Shown here: positions 6,591 to 12,343 of the stretch, in pieces
Layout: each line of letters opens with the position of its first letter
Numbering within the stretch: the first letter of the stretch is position 1
IMG/VR virus record: IMGVR_UViG_3300013094_000274
Coordinates: 1-24,477 of that record
From: a virus
DNA length: 24,477 nucleotides
Reading direction: 5' to 3' (one strand)
Translations under genes and position numbers: made by a program
Notes under the pieces: generated by a model
What the model saw: only the letters and a program-made list of their open reading frames with translations
Database searches by the model: none
Told to the model about the DNA's origin: nothing

Positions 6591-6993
6591 ATAAATAACA
6601 GGAAGCAACCTGTTCAGATTGTAAAGAATAAATTAAATAATCTACCACGCAATAACCCTCCTTCTGATCTTCAACGCGCGGACATTAACCTCAATTTGCA
6701 ACCCATGCCTTTGAGCCAATCTGTTTTGTAGTTTTATGTTTTCACATCTACATGACTTTAACTACAAAAGTTCTTGCGTTAATTTAATTCCACACACCGG
6801 AATAAGGCTGAGAAATCCTCTGTGTTGCCTGACACTCGCAGTACCTGCCTTAATTCAGTCTTAATTAGTATTCCTTTCTCAAGGGAACAAAACACATAAC
6901 CAGTCGCTCGCTTTAGAGTCAGTCGCCCAGTGTATAGCAACGCATATACAAAGGACAACACAGGAATCTTTGTACCTGTACTGGTTATTTTTT

Positions 6994-7341
6994 TTAGTTT
7001 GTTAAAGCATCTTTCTCTGCTTTAAGGAAATCTAATGTAAATGTGTGGTCTACAAGATTTTCTTTAACAGTTTCTAATGCAGCTTTAGCATTGATTAAGT
7101 TCTCAATGTATTTAGTCCTGTCAGCAATAGGTTGACCATTGTTAATTCTTGCATTGTTTAAAGCTTCTGTTGCTTCTTCAACAGCATCTTCTAACTGAAT
7201 TAAATCTCCAGTCATGTTAGATATTTGAACATCTAATGCAGAGTTGGCAGATCTCCAAGCTTTTTCAGCTTGTACTTGAGCATTATCTCCTGTTACTTTA
7301 GCAATGAATTGTTTAACAAAACTTGTTGTGTTTGTTTTCAT
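6994..7341 (-). CDS. coiled-coil hypothetical protein
   Basis: This 115-aa, almost fully helical protein has long heptad-like stretches (LIQLEDAVEEATEALNNARIN and YIENLINAKAALETVKENL). It is probably a cytoplasmic coiled-coil oligomer. I know no function, though it resembles small coiled-coil proteins seen in Bacteroidetes phages. It has its own candidate promoter at 7364-7371 and is the last gene before the structured RNA region, which may therefore be transcribed from the same promoter. Confidence 0.8.
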   Translation of the reverse strand: MKTNTTSFVKQFIAKVTGDNAQVQAEKAWRSANSALDVQISNMTGDLIQLEDAVEEATEALNNARINNGQPIADRTKYIENLINAKAALETVKENLVDHTFTLDFLKAEKDALTN

Positions 7342-7363
7342 AGGTATTTGTTTTTAAAGGTTA

Positions 7364-7371
7364 CAAAATTA
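7364..7371 (-). promoter_or_regulatory. Bacteroidetes-type -7 box for the coiled-coil gene
   Basis: On the minus strand the bases read TAATTTTG, a perfect TAnnTTTG -7 element, 22 bp upstream of the 7341 start codon. The predicted leader is about 15 nt. The -33 element is not obvious. Confidence 0.5.
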
Positions 7372-7372
7372 A

Positions 7373-8233
7373 TTATTTTATTCTATTTTTTATAGTTGGC
7401 ATAGCAACAACTTGTTTGAGTAAAGGTTTCTTTTTCTTTGAAGAAAGAAGTTTTGTTGGAAGCTTTTCATTGTTATCAACTATAGTTGAAATTAATTTAC
7501 TCATTCTATATTCTATTGTACCATTACCCTTCCAGCGCATCACTTCCCCTAATGAACCTATTGGAAATAATCTTTTTACCTTAGCTAATTGTACAGCATA
7601 CTTTGCTTCTAAAGATTCACCTACTTTTTCAATCATAGGAATATTTAACAACTCATAGATATATTCAAATGGTTTTATTTCATCAAAACAGTCTATACAA
7701 TTGCTAAAATCTACTTTTCCTGATTTAGTAATACCATAATAAATACCACAAACTGTTCCTGCAGGTTTATTATCTCCTTTATTCCTTAACCAAATTATAT
7801 ATTTTTCCCATATATCATTGATACCATAATTTCGAGGACACATAATAGCAAATGATTCAATTTTTTTAGGTTCAGAAACAATCTCAGCCCAAGTATTGGT
7901 AGATTTGTAATAAAGATAACCACTTCCAACTTCAACATCTCCGTTCAAATCGATTGCTGGTGAATAATGTGCTGTCAATGTTTCATTATTTGCTTTAGAA
8001 GCAGTTTTAAATTTTGTACCAATTGGATACATCTTTTCAGCATACTCTAGTAATTCTTCCTCTGTGTAGATAGGTTCAAAGACAGATCCTCCCTTAGGTT
8101 TAGAATTCCATTTTTTACCACTTACTTCTAATGGAGTAAAGCAAATAAATCCATCATGATCTACATTATATTCATTTCCAGTTATAAAACTTCCTTGACC
8201 ATCAATACATCTTACTTTTTTAGGTATAAGCAT
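7373..8233 (-). CDS. hypothetical protein with repeated 'PIG' modules
   Basis: This 286-aa protein of unknown function has an N-terminal 40 residues resembling a small barrel (PKKVRCIDGQGSFITGNEY). Two related modules follow: YPIGTKFKTA near residue 70 and FPIGSLGEVMRW near 223, each preceded by a helix (LLEYAEKM and YAVQLAKVKRL). The C-terminus is lysine-rich (LSSKKKKPLLK). The repeated YPIG/FPIG unit suggests internal duplication. Its start overlaps the end of the membrane-protein gene by 22 bp. Confidence 0.75.
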   Translation of the reverse strand: MLIPKKVRCIDGQGSFITGNEYNVDHDGFICFTPLEVSGKKWNSKPKGGSVFEPIYTEEELLEYAEKMYPIGTKFKTASKANNETLTAHYSPAIDLNGDVEVGSGYLYYKSTNTWAEIVSEPKKIESFAIMCPRNYGINDIWEKYIIWLRNKGDNKPAGTVCGIYYGITKSGKVDFSNCIDCFDEIKPFEYIYELLNIPMIEKVGESLEAKYAVQLAKVKRLFPIGSLGEVMRWKGNGTIEYRMSKLISTIVDNNEKLPTKLLSSKKKKPLLKQVVAMPTIKNRIK

Positions 8234-8475
8234 AATATATAGTATATTGCAACTACAGCAAGTATTGCTACTGTTGTGTAGACTGCTTGTTCAAATAATT
8301 TAACTGCTTTTGTTGTCTCTATGTTAAAGATAGCTTTTTCAAAATCAATTATTTGATCATTGATTTCTTTAAGCTTAGCCTCTTTTTCCGGATTATCCGG
8401 ATAGTTTATTGATACTTGACTGTAATACAGCTCAAGATCATAAACTCTTCTTTTTAATTCTTCAACGTGTGTCAT
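8212..8475 (-). CDS. small membrane protein with a C-terminal transmembrane helix
   Basis: In this 87-aa protein residues 1-60 are charged and helical, probably a coiled coil (EELKRRVYDLELYY, KEAKLKEINDQIIDFEKAI). Residues 64-84 form one hydrophobic segment (VYTTVAILAVVAIYYILCLYL) ending LKK, the pattern of a tail-anchored protein with a cytoplasmic N-terminus. It overlaps the secreted-protein gene by 4 bp (ATGA). The pairing suggests joint action at the envelope, such as lysis or superinfection exclusion, but neither is shown. Confidence 0.75.
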   Translation of the reverse strand: MTHVEELKRRVYDLELYYSQVSINYPDNPEKEAKLKEINDQIIDFEKAIFNIETTKAVKLFEQAVYTTVAILAVVAIYYILCLYLKK

Positions 8476-8927
8476 AAGTATCTGTTATTATACATGAAAT
8501 TAAAAGCTCCACTACTATACTTCATGTTGAATGCATAGTATAAGTCTTCATAGATATCAAATGTCATTTTTACTACAGCTTGTGTAGATTGTTTAAAGTA
8601 ATCTAAATAATAAGCATTAGCTAAATCACTTTCAAGCAACATAATGCTACCATTATCTTTAGCAACACCATGAAACTTAACTTCATAGTTACCTCTAGGT
8701 GTAACAAATATTACAGATACAAATGCCTCAGTAGCAGTGTAATTATCTTGAATGTATAAAATAATTTTTCCATTCAGACATTCCATTTTCAGATACTTAC
8801 CTGATTCTATATCTTTGGAATATGCAATAGCATAGGCTCCATTTTCTCCAACCATACGGTCATAACCCCATTGAGAGTACACAAATGATGCTGTTACAAG
8901 CATCAATAATAATAATAGTTTTTTCAT
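8472..8927 (-). CDS. secreted or periplasmic hypothetical protein
   Basis: This 151-aa protein has a classic signal peptide at residues 1-18: two lysines, a leucine-rich core, then ASFVYS before QWGYD, with a likely signal-peptidase I site and no lipobox cysteine. The mature part is strand-rich (GKIILYIQDNY, FVSVIFVTPRGNYEVKFHG, AVVKMTFDIYEDL). A phage gene with an export signal, coupled to a membrane-protein gene, may alter the host envelope. The family is not recognised. Confidence 0.78.
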   Translation of the reverse strand: MKKLLLLLMLVTASFVYSQWGYDRMVGENGAYAIAYSKDIESGKYLKMECLNGKIILYIQDNYTATEAFVSVIFVTPRGNYEVKFHGVAKDNGSIMLLESDLANAYYLDYFKQSTQAVVKMTFDIYEDLYYAFNMKYSSGAFNFMYNNRYL

Positions 8928-8965
8928 TTTGTTTTAGTTTTTAATGTCAATATATGGCTAACTTG

Positions 8966-8987
8966 GACTCTGTATTTAAACAGAGTC
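8966..8987. other. perfect hairpin in the leader of the secreted-protein gene
   Basis: GACTCTG and CAGAGTC form a 7-bp stem with an 8-nt loop, 39-60 bp upstream of the 8927 start. On the minus strand no U-run follows, so it is more likely a processing, stability or regulatory hairpin than a terminator of the 9018-9224 gene. Confidence 0.45.
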
Positions 8988-9017
8988 TTTGTTAACCTTC
9001 CCTTCCTACCATGAAAG

Positions 9018-9224
9018 TTATGCTGTTATCAGCTTCATTTTTTGTGAAGCTTCTAATCTTAACTCAGTACCAGACTTATGGTAGAATGCTTTTGTTAGTC
9101 TGGACTTAGGCTTATAGCCAATTTTTTCTGCATCATTTGCATAAGATGCTAATACACAAAGATGATGACCTAATTCAACACCTAATGTTCTGTTTTTAAT
9201 TTTTTTAAATGGTTCAATTTTCAT
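9018..9224 (-). CDS. small basic hypothetical protein
   Basis: This 68-aa protein is rich in lysine and arginine (EPFKKIKNRTLGVELGHHL, KPKSRLTKAFYHKSG). No domain is recognised. It starts 10 nt after the stop of the 9235-9522 gene and is followed by the hairpin at 8966-8987. Confidence 0.65.
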   Translation of the reverse strand: MKIEPFKKIKNRTLGVELGHHLCVLASYANDAEKIGYKPKSRLTKAFYHKSGTELRLEASQKMKLITA

Positions 9225-9234
9225 GGTAGTTTAT

Positions 9235-9522
9235 TTAAATAGATTTATAAATAGCCTTTTCTTCTTCACTCAACTCAGAGTATTTGGGTGGCTTGTACCC
9301 TTTCAACATTTCTTTTTCTGTTTGGTAAGCTTCTTGTTTGCTTCCAAACTGAACTCCTATAATACCTTCCGTGTACCATCCTGTTATTTTAGAATGTACA
9401 GCAATACTGTATTTTACTAGTTCAATATCTACTCTAAGATGAGCAGCAATATCATTTACTGTCCATTTTAGTGAGTATAGTCTGGCAACTTTCATGTGCC
9501 AGTCTATACTTTTTTTGGGCAT
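9235..9522 (-). CDS. small protein with a possible helix-turn-helix
   Basis: I start this 95-aa protein at the ATG at 9522 (MPKKSIDWH). An upstream ATG at 9549 would run into the 57-aa gene, whose TAA ends one base before 9522. Residues 10-41 (KVARLYSLKWTVNDIAAHLRVDIELVKYSI) have the helix-turn-helix rhythm of resolvase- or sigma-type HTHs: a helix, T-V-x-D-I-A-x-H-L, and a recognition-like helix. It could be a DNA-binding regulator of the leftward operon. The C-terminal half is unclassified. Confidence 0.7.
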   Translation of the reverse strand: MPKKSIDWHMKVARLYSLKWTVNDIAAHLRVDIELVKYSIAVHSKITGWYTEGIIGVQFGSKQEAYQTEKEMLKGYKPPKYSELSEEEKAIYKSI

Positions 9523-9523
9523 T

Positions 9524-9697
9524 TTAAAACTCAAAGGTAAAGAGGTCATTAAATACAACTGTTTCTTCTGGTGCTTTGATAGAACCCTGGAGGTTTGCTA
9601 CTTCTTTTAAAGCAGCTCTTAATTCTTCTACAGACATAGTGTCTATAGATACTAGTTGGTTATTAACCATCCAGTATGCTTTCATTTCTTTTGTCAT
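9524..9697 (-). CDS. 57-aa hypothetical protein
   Basis: An ATG at 9697 opens 57 codons, ending TAA at 9526-9524 directly before the next start. The N-terminus (MTKEMKAYWMVNNQLVSIDT) resembles that of the 9716-9952 protein, with YW-x-[MV]-x-N-x-x-[IV]-x-[IV]-D and then M-x-x-x-x-L-R, so the two may be diverged paralogues. Function is unknown. Filling the gap exactly supports it as a real gene. Confidence 0.7.
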   Translation of the reverse strand: MTKEMKAYWMVNNQLVSIDTMSVEELRAALKEVANLQGSIKAPEETVVFNDLFTFEF

Positions 9698-9715
9698 GGT
9701 ATTTAGGTTTTAAAT

Positions 9716-9952
9716 TTACAATCCTTGATGATAATTCATTTCATCTGCCCATTCATTATCCATCATAGTATCAAAATGATCTTGTGCTATATCTCCATGT
9801 AATTGGAAAACACTTTTCTTTTTTGATACTTGTGCTTTTTGAGCTTCAACATTTCTCAAAATCATTTTGAGTGTGTTTCTTAAATGTGTGATATTCATAT
9901 CATCAACATTTATTTTCTTACCATTCTGCATGGTCCAATAATAGTTTGTCAT
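9716..9952 (-). CDS. small hypothetical phage protein
   Basis: This 78-aa protein begins YYWTMQNGKKINVDDM and continues THLRNTLKMILRNVEAQK. This 'W-x-M-x-[ND]-G-x-x-I-x-x-x-x-M-x-x-x-HL-x-N' pattern looks like a small family common in gut phages, with no assigned function. A helical acidic tail follows (DTMMDNEWADEMNYHQ). It is the second gene of the leftward run that begins at 10285. Confidence 0.75.
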   Translation of the reverse strand: MTNYYWTMQNGKKINVDDMNITHLRNTLKMILRNVEAQKAQVSKKKSVFQLHGDIAQDHFDTMMDNEWADEMNYHQGL

Positions 9953-9967
9953 ACAATCTTAATTAAA

Positions 9968-10285
9968 TTATGATAGCTTTTTTATTTGTTTTTTAATCCA
10001 TCTTTTTCTGATCTTCCAATCTCCTGGAAACCAGAAATAACCAATACCTTTTGCTCTATATGCAGAATATGAAGACCATTTACTTGGTCTATTCTCATTT
10101 ACATACTTTGTAAGTCTGCAGTATTCATAAGCTGTAAGACTTTCAGAAACTTGATATAAATGAGCTAATAAAGCACATATACCTTTATAAGTATTTATAC
10201 TTGGTTCTTTTTTAATTACTTCATCTAAGTTGTCATATACTTTGATAAAAGCTTGTCTTAATAATTCTTTTTCTTGTTGAATCAT
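9968..10285 (-). CDS. hypothetical phage protein with a C-terminal Trp/Lys-rich segment
   Basis: This 105-aa helical protein has YKGICALLAHLYQ near residues 48-60 and ends FWFPGDWKIRKRWIKKQIKKL. The 'GIC-x-x-L ... FW-x-x-x-GDW-x-x-R' arrangement is one I associate with a small, widespread phage family of unknown role. The basic amphipathic C-terminus may contact membrane or DNA. It is the first gene downstream of the AT-rich intergenic block at 10286-10889. Confidence 0.75.
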   Translation of the reverse strand: MIQQEKELLRQAFIKVYDNLDEVIKKEPSINTYKGICALLAHLYQVSESLTAYEYCRLTKYVNENRPSKWSSYSAYRAKGIGYFWFPGDWKIRKRWIKKQIKKLS

Positions 10286-10627
10286 GGTACTTTATGTTTA
10301 TTAGTTAGTGATATTGATAGTTCCGGTAGCCCTTACTGTCAACTTCTATCTCTCTAATGTAATAGATAAGATAATAGTAAAGGTGATAATATAGTGTTAT
10401 ACTGATTAGTATAGTTGTACTGTTATTAATGTGTGAATGCCTACTCTAGCTATATAAAATGTGTAGTCTGAGCTAGTTAGAGGAATCTGTAGTATCAAGA
10501 TGTAGTAAAGATGTAAGGAGAGTTTGACACTCCCAAACAACTTCTCACCCTCTTTAACACAATTTTTAACTACATAAGTTTCAATTAGTTACAATTACTT
10601 AATCTGTCACAGCTTCATTAGTTATTC

Positions 10628-10644
10628 AATTGTTGATAACTACT
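10628..10644. repeat. 17-bp direct repeat, copy 1, with a DnaA-box-like core
   Basis: AATTGTTGATAACTACT occurs here and at 10751-10767. Its core TGTTGATAA is the reverse complement of TTATCAACA, one mismatch from the DnaA box TTATCCACA. Copy spacing is 123 bp. Confidence 0.7.
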
Positions 10645-10750
10645 GTTGATATCATAACTAGTTGATTAACAGTGTTAACAACTAAATCAGGTGCTACCTC
10701 TCCACCGTGTAGATAAAACTTCAATTGACAATTAGCTTAAAAACAATAAT

Positions 10751-10767
10751 AATTGTTGATAACTACT
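10751..10767. repeat. 17-bp direct repeat, copy 2, with a DnaA-box-like core
   Basis: This is identical to the copy at 10628-10644 and in the same orientation. The surrounding DNA is AT-rich and repeats GTTAAC-like words. A third TTATCAACA, inverted, lies at 12110-12118 just before the first right-arm gene. Confidence 0.7.
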
Positions 10768-10889
10768 CCATGGGCTTTAGAGTTAACATGATTAACATAT
10801 AAAAAAGATAACTATCAGCTTAAAGCAATTGGCATGTTTAATGACAATTGCAAATTCTGTAAAGGGTTAGCAAAGAATAGGGAAGACTT

Positions 10890-10918
10890 GTAAAAAAGAA
10901 ACTACCCTTTCGGGTAGT
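10890..10918 (-). terminator. factor-independent terminator after the 10928-11350 gene
   Basis: On the minus strand ACTACCC-GAAA-GGGTAGT (10918-10901) is a perfect 7-bp stem with a GNRA loop, followed by TTCTTTTTT. It makes the 10928-11350 gene a separate unit and shields the AT-rich block from its transcription. Confidence 0.88.
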
Positions 10919-10927
10919 CTCTCTTAC

Positions 10928-11350
10928 TTAGACATTATCTAAGTCAGCTTCTTCTGCAACTTCATCAGCAATGTCTGCAACTGATACAACAGATGCAGTT
11001 CTGTTACCAAATAACTTTCCTGTCAACTTGTTCATTGCAATTGTATTGAACTCTTGTGTAGCTCCCATACTTTTTGCAATGGATTGAGCTCTTCTAAGTT
11101 CACCATTGTCAAGACCATACTTACCTGCTCTTGAACGGTATAATTCTACAGGATGTTTATCACATCCAATAACTGGATATGCCGTTAAGAACAACGGCTT
11201 GCCTGTTACCTCATCAATAGGTGCTTTAGGATTGTCTTGTACATATTGATCAATCTCTTCTTGTGTACCATTCACTGTGAATACCCACATTTCATAGTCT
11301 CCTAACTTTTCTGATTTTGCAGGGTAGCTACTTTTGAAAATTGCTTTCAT
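10928..11350 (-). CDS. hypothetical protein with acidic C-terminus, first leftward gene
   Basis: This 140-aa protein has an N-terminal strand region (MKAIFKSSYPAKSEKLGDYE, then MWVFTVNG), a central PLFLTAYPVIG, a basic helix (ELRRAQSIAKSMG) and an acidic tail (VADIADEVAEEADLDNV). The acidic end resembles that of DNA-metabolism proteins with partner-binding tails, and the ssDNA-binding candidate at 4374-4853 is similarly built, but I see no family match. It is the gene nearest the divergent control region and has its own terminator, so it is probably expressed strongly or early. Confidence 0.75.
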   Translation of the reverse strand: MKAIFKSSYPAKSEKLGDYEMWVFTVNGTQEEIDQYVQDNPKAPIDEVTGKPLFLTAYPVIGCDKHPVELYRSRAGKYGLDNGELRRAQSIAKSMGATQEFNTIAMNKLTGKLFGNRTASVVSVADIADEVAEEADLDNV

Positions 11351-11399
11351 AACTTTTTTTGTTTTTGGTTAATTAATAATTGTTATCCAATTAAGTTAA

Positions 11400-11606
11400 G
11401 GGTTAGAAAAAGATAGGGTCTGTGCAATGAGGTTAGTTACAGCAAGCCAAGCAAACTTTTTCTCCGGTAGGAAAAAGTTAATTGGCGCAGCTGTATGCAA
11501 GCCAGCAGGGCAAAGGCATAGGGGGTACCCCGAAGATTTATCTGAGGGGGGAGGCTTGCAGTGGGGGGCACCAACATCCTACTGCCTATAATAAATCCCC
11601 TAACCC
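11400..11606. ncRNA. candidate compact structured, G-rich RNA element
   Basis: A 7-bp closing helix GGGTTAG/CTAACCC (11400-11406 with 11600-11606) encloses a perfect 9-bp hairpin AACTTTTTC/GAAAAAGTT (11454-11462 with 11471-11479) and an 8-bp helix TGCAAGCC/GGCTTGCA (11496-11503 with 11553-11560). GATTTAT inside the latter (11535-11541) matches ATAAATC outside it (11591-11597), a possible pseudoknot. A second GCAAGCC (11442-11448) could compete for GGCTTGC, which would allow switching. Four G-runs (11508, 11521, 11546, 11563) could form a long-loop quadruplex. No frame is coding. The strand is unclear: on minus it would be the leader of the 10928-11350 gene. Confidence 0.45.
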
Positions 11607-11646
11607 ATAAGCTCATATAACCATTAGTAAAGCTCTCACAACTGTA

Positions 11647-11676
11647 TTACCATTTGGTAAGTTACTATGTGGTAAC
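11647..11676. promoter_or_regulatory. two adjacent dyads, possible operators of the divergent control region
   Basis: TTACCA-TT-TGGTAA (11647-11660) is directly followed by GTTAC-TATGTG-GTAAC (11661-11676). Both share the half-site GGTAA[C/G]. They lie 69-98 bp upstream of the right-facing promoter box at 11745 and between the two transcription arms, as expected for repressor or activator sites. Confidence 0.45.
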
Positions 11677-11744
11677 ATAAGGGCCAAAGAGCGCGGGGCT
11701 AAATTAAAAAGTATCTACTTCTACCTTAGAATAAAAAAATGTGT

Positions 11745-11752
11745 TATATTTG
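11745..11752 (+). promoter_or_regulatory. Bacteroidetes-type -7 box (right-facing promoter 1)
   Basis: TATATTTG is a perfect TAnnTTTG box within TTATATTTGTG, nearly identical to the box at 12087. Transcription would start near 11758 and meet the terminator at 11798-11832 first, then the tRNA-Trp. No protein gene lies directly behind it. Confidence 0.6.
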
Positions 11753-11797
11753 TGCTATGTCATTTTAGGTACTGTTTCCGCTTTAGCCTAATATGTT

Positions 11798-11832
11798 AAA
11801 CCCCGGTACCCTTGTCTAAGCCGGGGTTTTTT
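11798..11832 (+). terminator. strong terminator between right-facing promoter 1 and tRNA-Trp
   Basis: AAACCCCGG (11798-11806) pairs perfectly with CCGGGGTTT (11821-11829) over a 14-nt loop, followed by a run of six T. It would release a leader RNA of about 75 nt from promoter 1 or attenuate tRNA-Trp expression, unless the tRNA has a promoter I cannot see. Confidence 0.85.
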
Positions 11833-11834
11833 AT

Positions 11835-11907
11835 GCAGGTGTAGTTCAATTGGTAGAGCACTGGTCTCCAAAACCAGTAGTTGTAGGTTCGAGTCCTTCC
11901 ATCTGTG
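11835..11907 (+). tRNA. trnW: tRNA-Trp (anticodon CCA)
   Basis: This is a complete 73-nt cloverleaf. The acceptor GCAGGTG/CATCTGT has two G-U pairs, the D-arm is GTTC..GAGC, and the anticodon stem CTGGT/ACCAG holds loop CTCCAAA, giving CCA. The T-arm is GTAGG-TTCGAGT-CCTTC with one U-U mismatch, and the discriminator is G. CCA is not encoded. Anticodon CCA reads UGG only, so this tRNA does not suppress UGA. It starts 2 nt after the terminator. Confidence 0.93.
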
Positions 11908-11919
11908 CAACTCCCCTGT

Positions 11920-11976
11920 GGATAGTATCTGCAGGTCAAGTACCAGGAGGCATACCGTAAGATCTGCTCACTATCT
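11920..11976 (+). ncRNA. small hairpin RNA element between tRNA-Trp and the next terminator
   Basis: GGATAGT (11920-11926) pairs with ACTATCT (11970-11976), with one terminal G-U, to form a 7-bp acceptor-like stem enclosing 43 nt. No T-arm or anticodon arm is visible, so it is not a normal tRNA. It would be co-transcribed with tRNA-Trp up to the terminator at 12024-12070 and may guide tRNA 3' processing or be a small RNA. Confidence 0.35.
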
Positions 11977-12023
11977 CTGGTCTTTTCTGTTAGTGGGAAA
12001 GTAGTTATTATATAACCATTGAC

Positions 12024-12070
12024 AAGCCCAAGTAAGTTTCTCTGATCAAGAATTACTGCTTGGGTTTTTT
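12024..12070 (+). terminator. factor-independent terminator of the tRNA-Trp transcript
   Basis: AAGCCCAAGTAA (12024-12035) pairs with TTACTGCTTGGG (12053-12064) with a small asymmetry, and is followed by a run of six T. It closes the tRNA unit just upstream of right-facing promoter 2. Confidence 0.8.
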
Positions 12071-12086
12071 ATTTAGAAAAGTTTTT

Positions 12087-12094
12087 TATATTTG
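12087..12094 (+). promoter_or_regulatory. Bacteroidetes-type -7 box (right-facing promoter 2)
   Basis: TATATTTG is a perfect TAnnTTTG box, 24 bp before the ATG at 12119, with an expected start near 12100. The leader would contain the DnaA-box-like word TTATCAACA at 12110-12118. It should drive the cluster 12119-14485. Confidence 0.7.
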
Positions 12095-12118
12095 TACAAC
12101 CAACAAACATTATCAACA

Positions 12119-12343
12119 ATGGCAAAAAACAAAAAAGCGGAAGAACCTATAAAGGTTTTAGAAATCCTTTCATATCCAGAGGGAGGATTTGAAATTAGAA
12201 CGGCACAATTCCAAAAAAAAGCTATCCCAGTTTTAGTAGGATTATTAGAGAAAGCAAAGTTTGATTTGTTAGCTAGAGACTTTGATGAAGATGGTCATGA
12301 TGAAGCTTTAGCTCCTATTAGCAACACTAAAAATTATGCATAA
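12119..12343 (+). CDS. small hypothetical protein, first gene of the rightward cluster
   Basis: This is a 74-aa protein started at the ATG at 12119 (MAKNKKAEEPIK); a longer frame from a TTG at 12092 would begin inside the promoter box and is rejected. It is basic at the N-terminus, then strand-rich (VLEILSYPEGGFEIRTAQF), with a helix (IPVLVGLLEKAKFDLL) and an acidic, calcium-loop-like DFDEDGHDE segment. No family is recognised. It overlaps the next frame by a few bases. Confidence 0.8.
   Translation: MAKNKKAEEPIKVLEILSYPEGGFEIRTAQFQKKAIPVLVGLLEKAKFDLLARDFDEDGHDEALAPISNTKNYA

Larger units (their letters stand above)
6371..6990 (-). ncRNA. candidate large structured non-coding RNA (about 620 nt)
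   Basis: This stretch has no convincing gene and is less AT-rich than its flanks. On the minus strand many helices can be read. A 9-bp outer helix ATAACCAGT/ACTGGTTAT (6988-6980 with 6904-6896) encloses hairpins at 6979-6960 and 6950-6931. A bulged 9-bp helix (6856-6847 with 6808-6800) encloses two hairpins. A 6-bp helix ACGCAA/TTGCGT (6779-6774 with 6652-6647) encloses a 10-bp stem (6769-6760 with 6733-6724), which in turn contains ATGT-GAAA-ACAT with a GNRA loop (6747-6736). A tRNA-like domain (6590-6493) and a terminator (6401-6371) follow. Size, complexity and proximity to a tRNA recall the phage ornate RNAs GOLLD and ROOL. I cannot assign it to either; the 5' end is undefined. Confidence 0.65.
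10286..10889. other. AT-rich intergenic block, possible replication origin region
   Basis: Some 600 bp hold no reading frame of note. I see a bulged 8-bp hairpin (10444-10451 with 10471-10480), a near-perfect hairpin at 10517-10533, a 17-bp direct repeat (10628 and 10751) and many GTTAAC or GTTGAT words between 10630 and 10800. Composition and repeat content suit an origin or a regulatory region. No Bacteroidetes-type promoter box is clear on either strand here. Confidence 0.4.

Noticed and set aside
6779-6961. 60-codon GTG-started frame on the minus strand inside the non-coding region
   Set aside because: It has a weak start and unusual composition for this genome, and it coincides with paired RNA segments; chance frame.
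12092-12118. TTG start at 12092 for the first right-arm gene
   Set aside because: It lies inside the TATATTTG promoter box, and so upstream of the expected transcription start.
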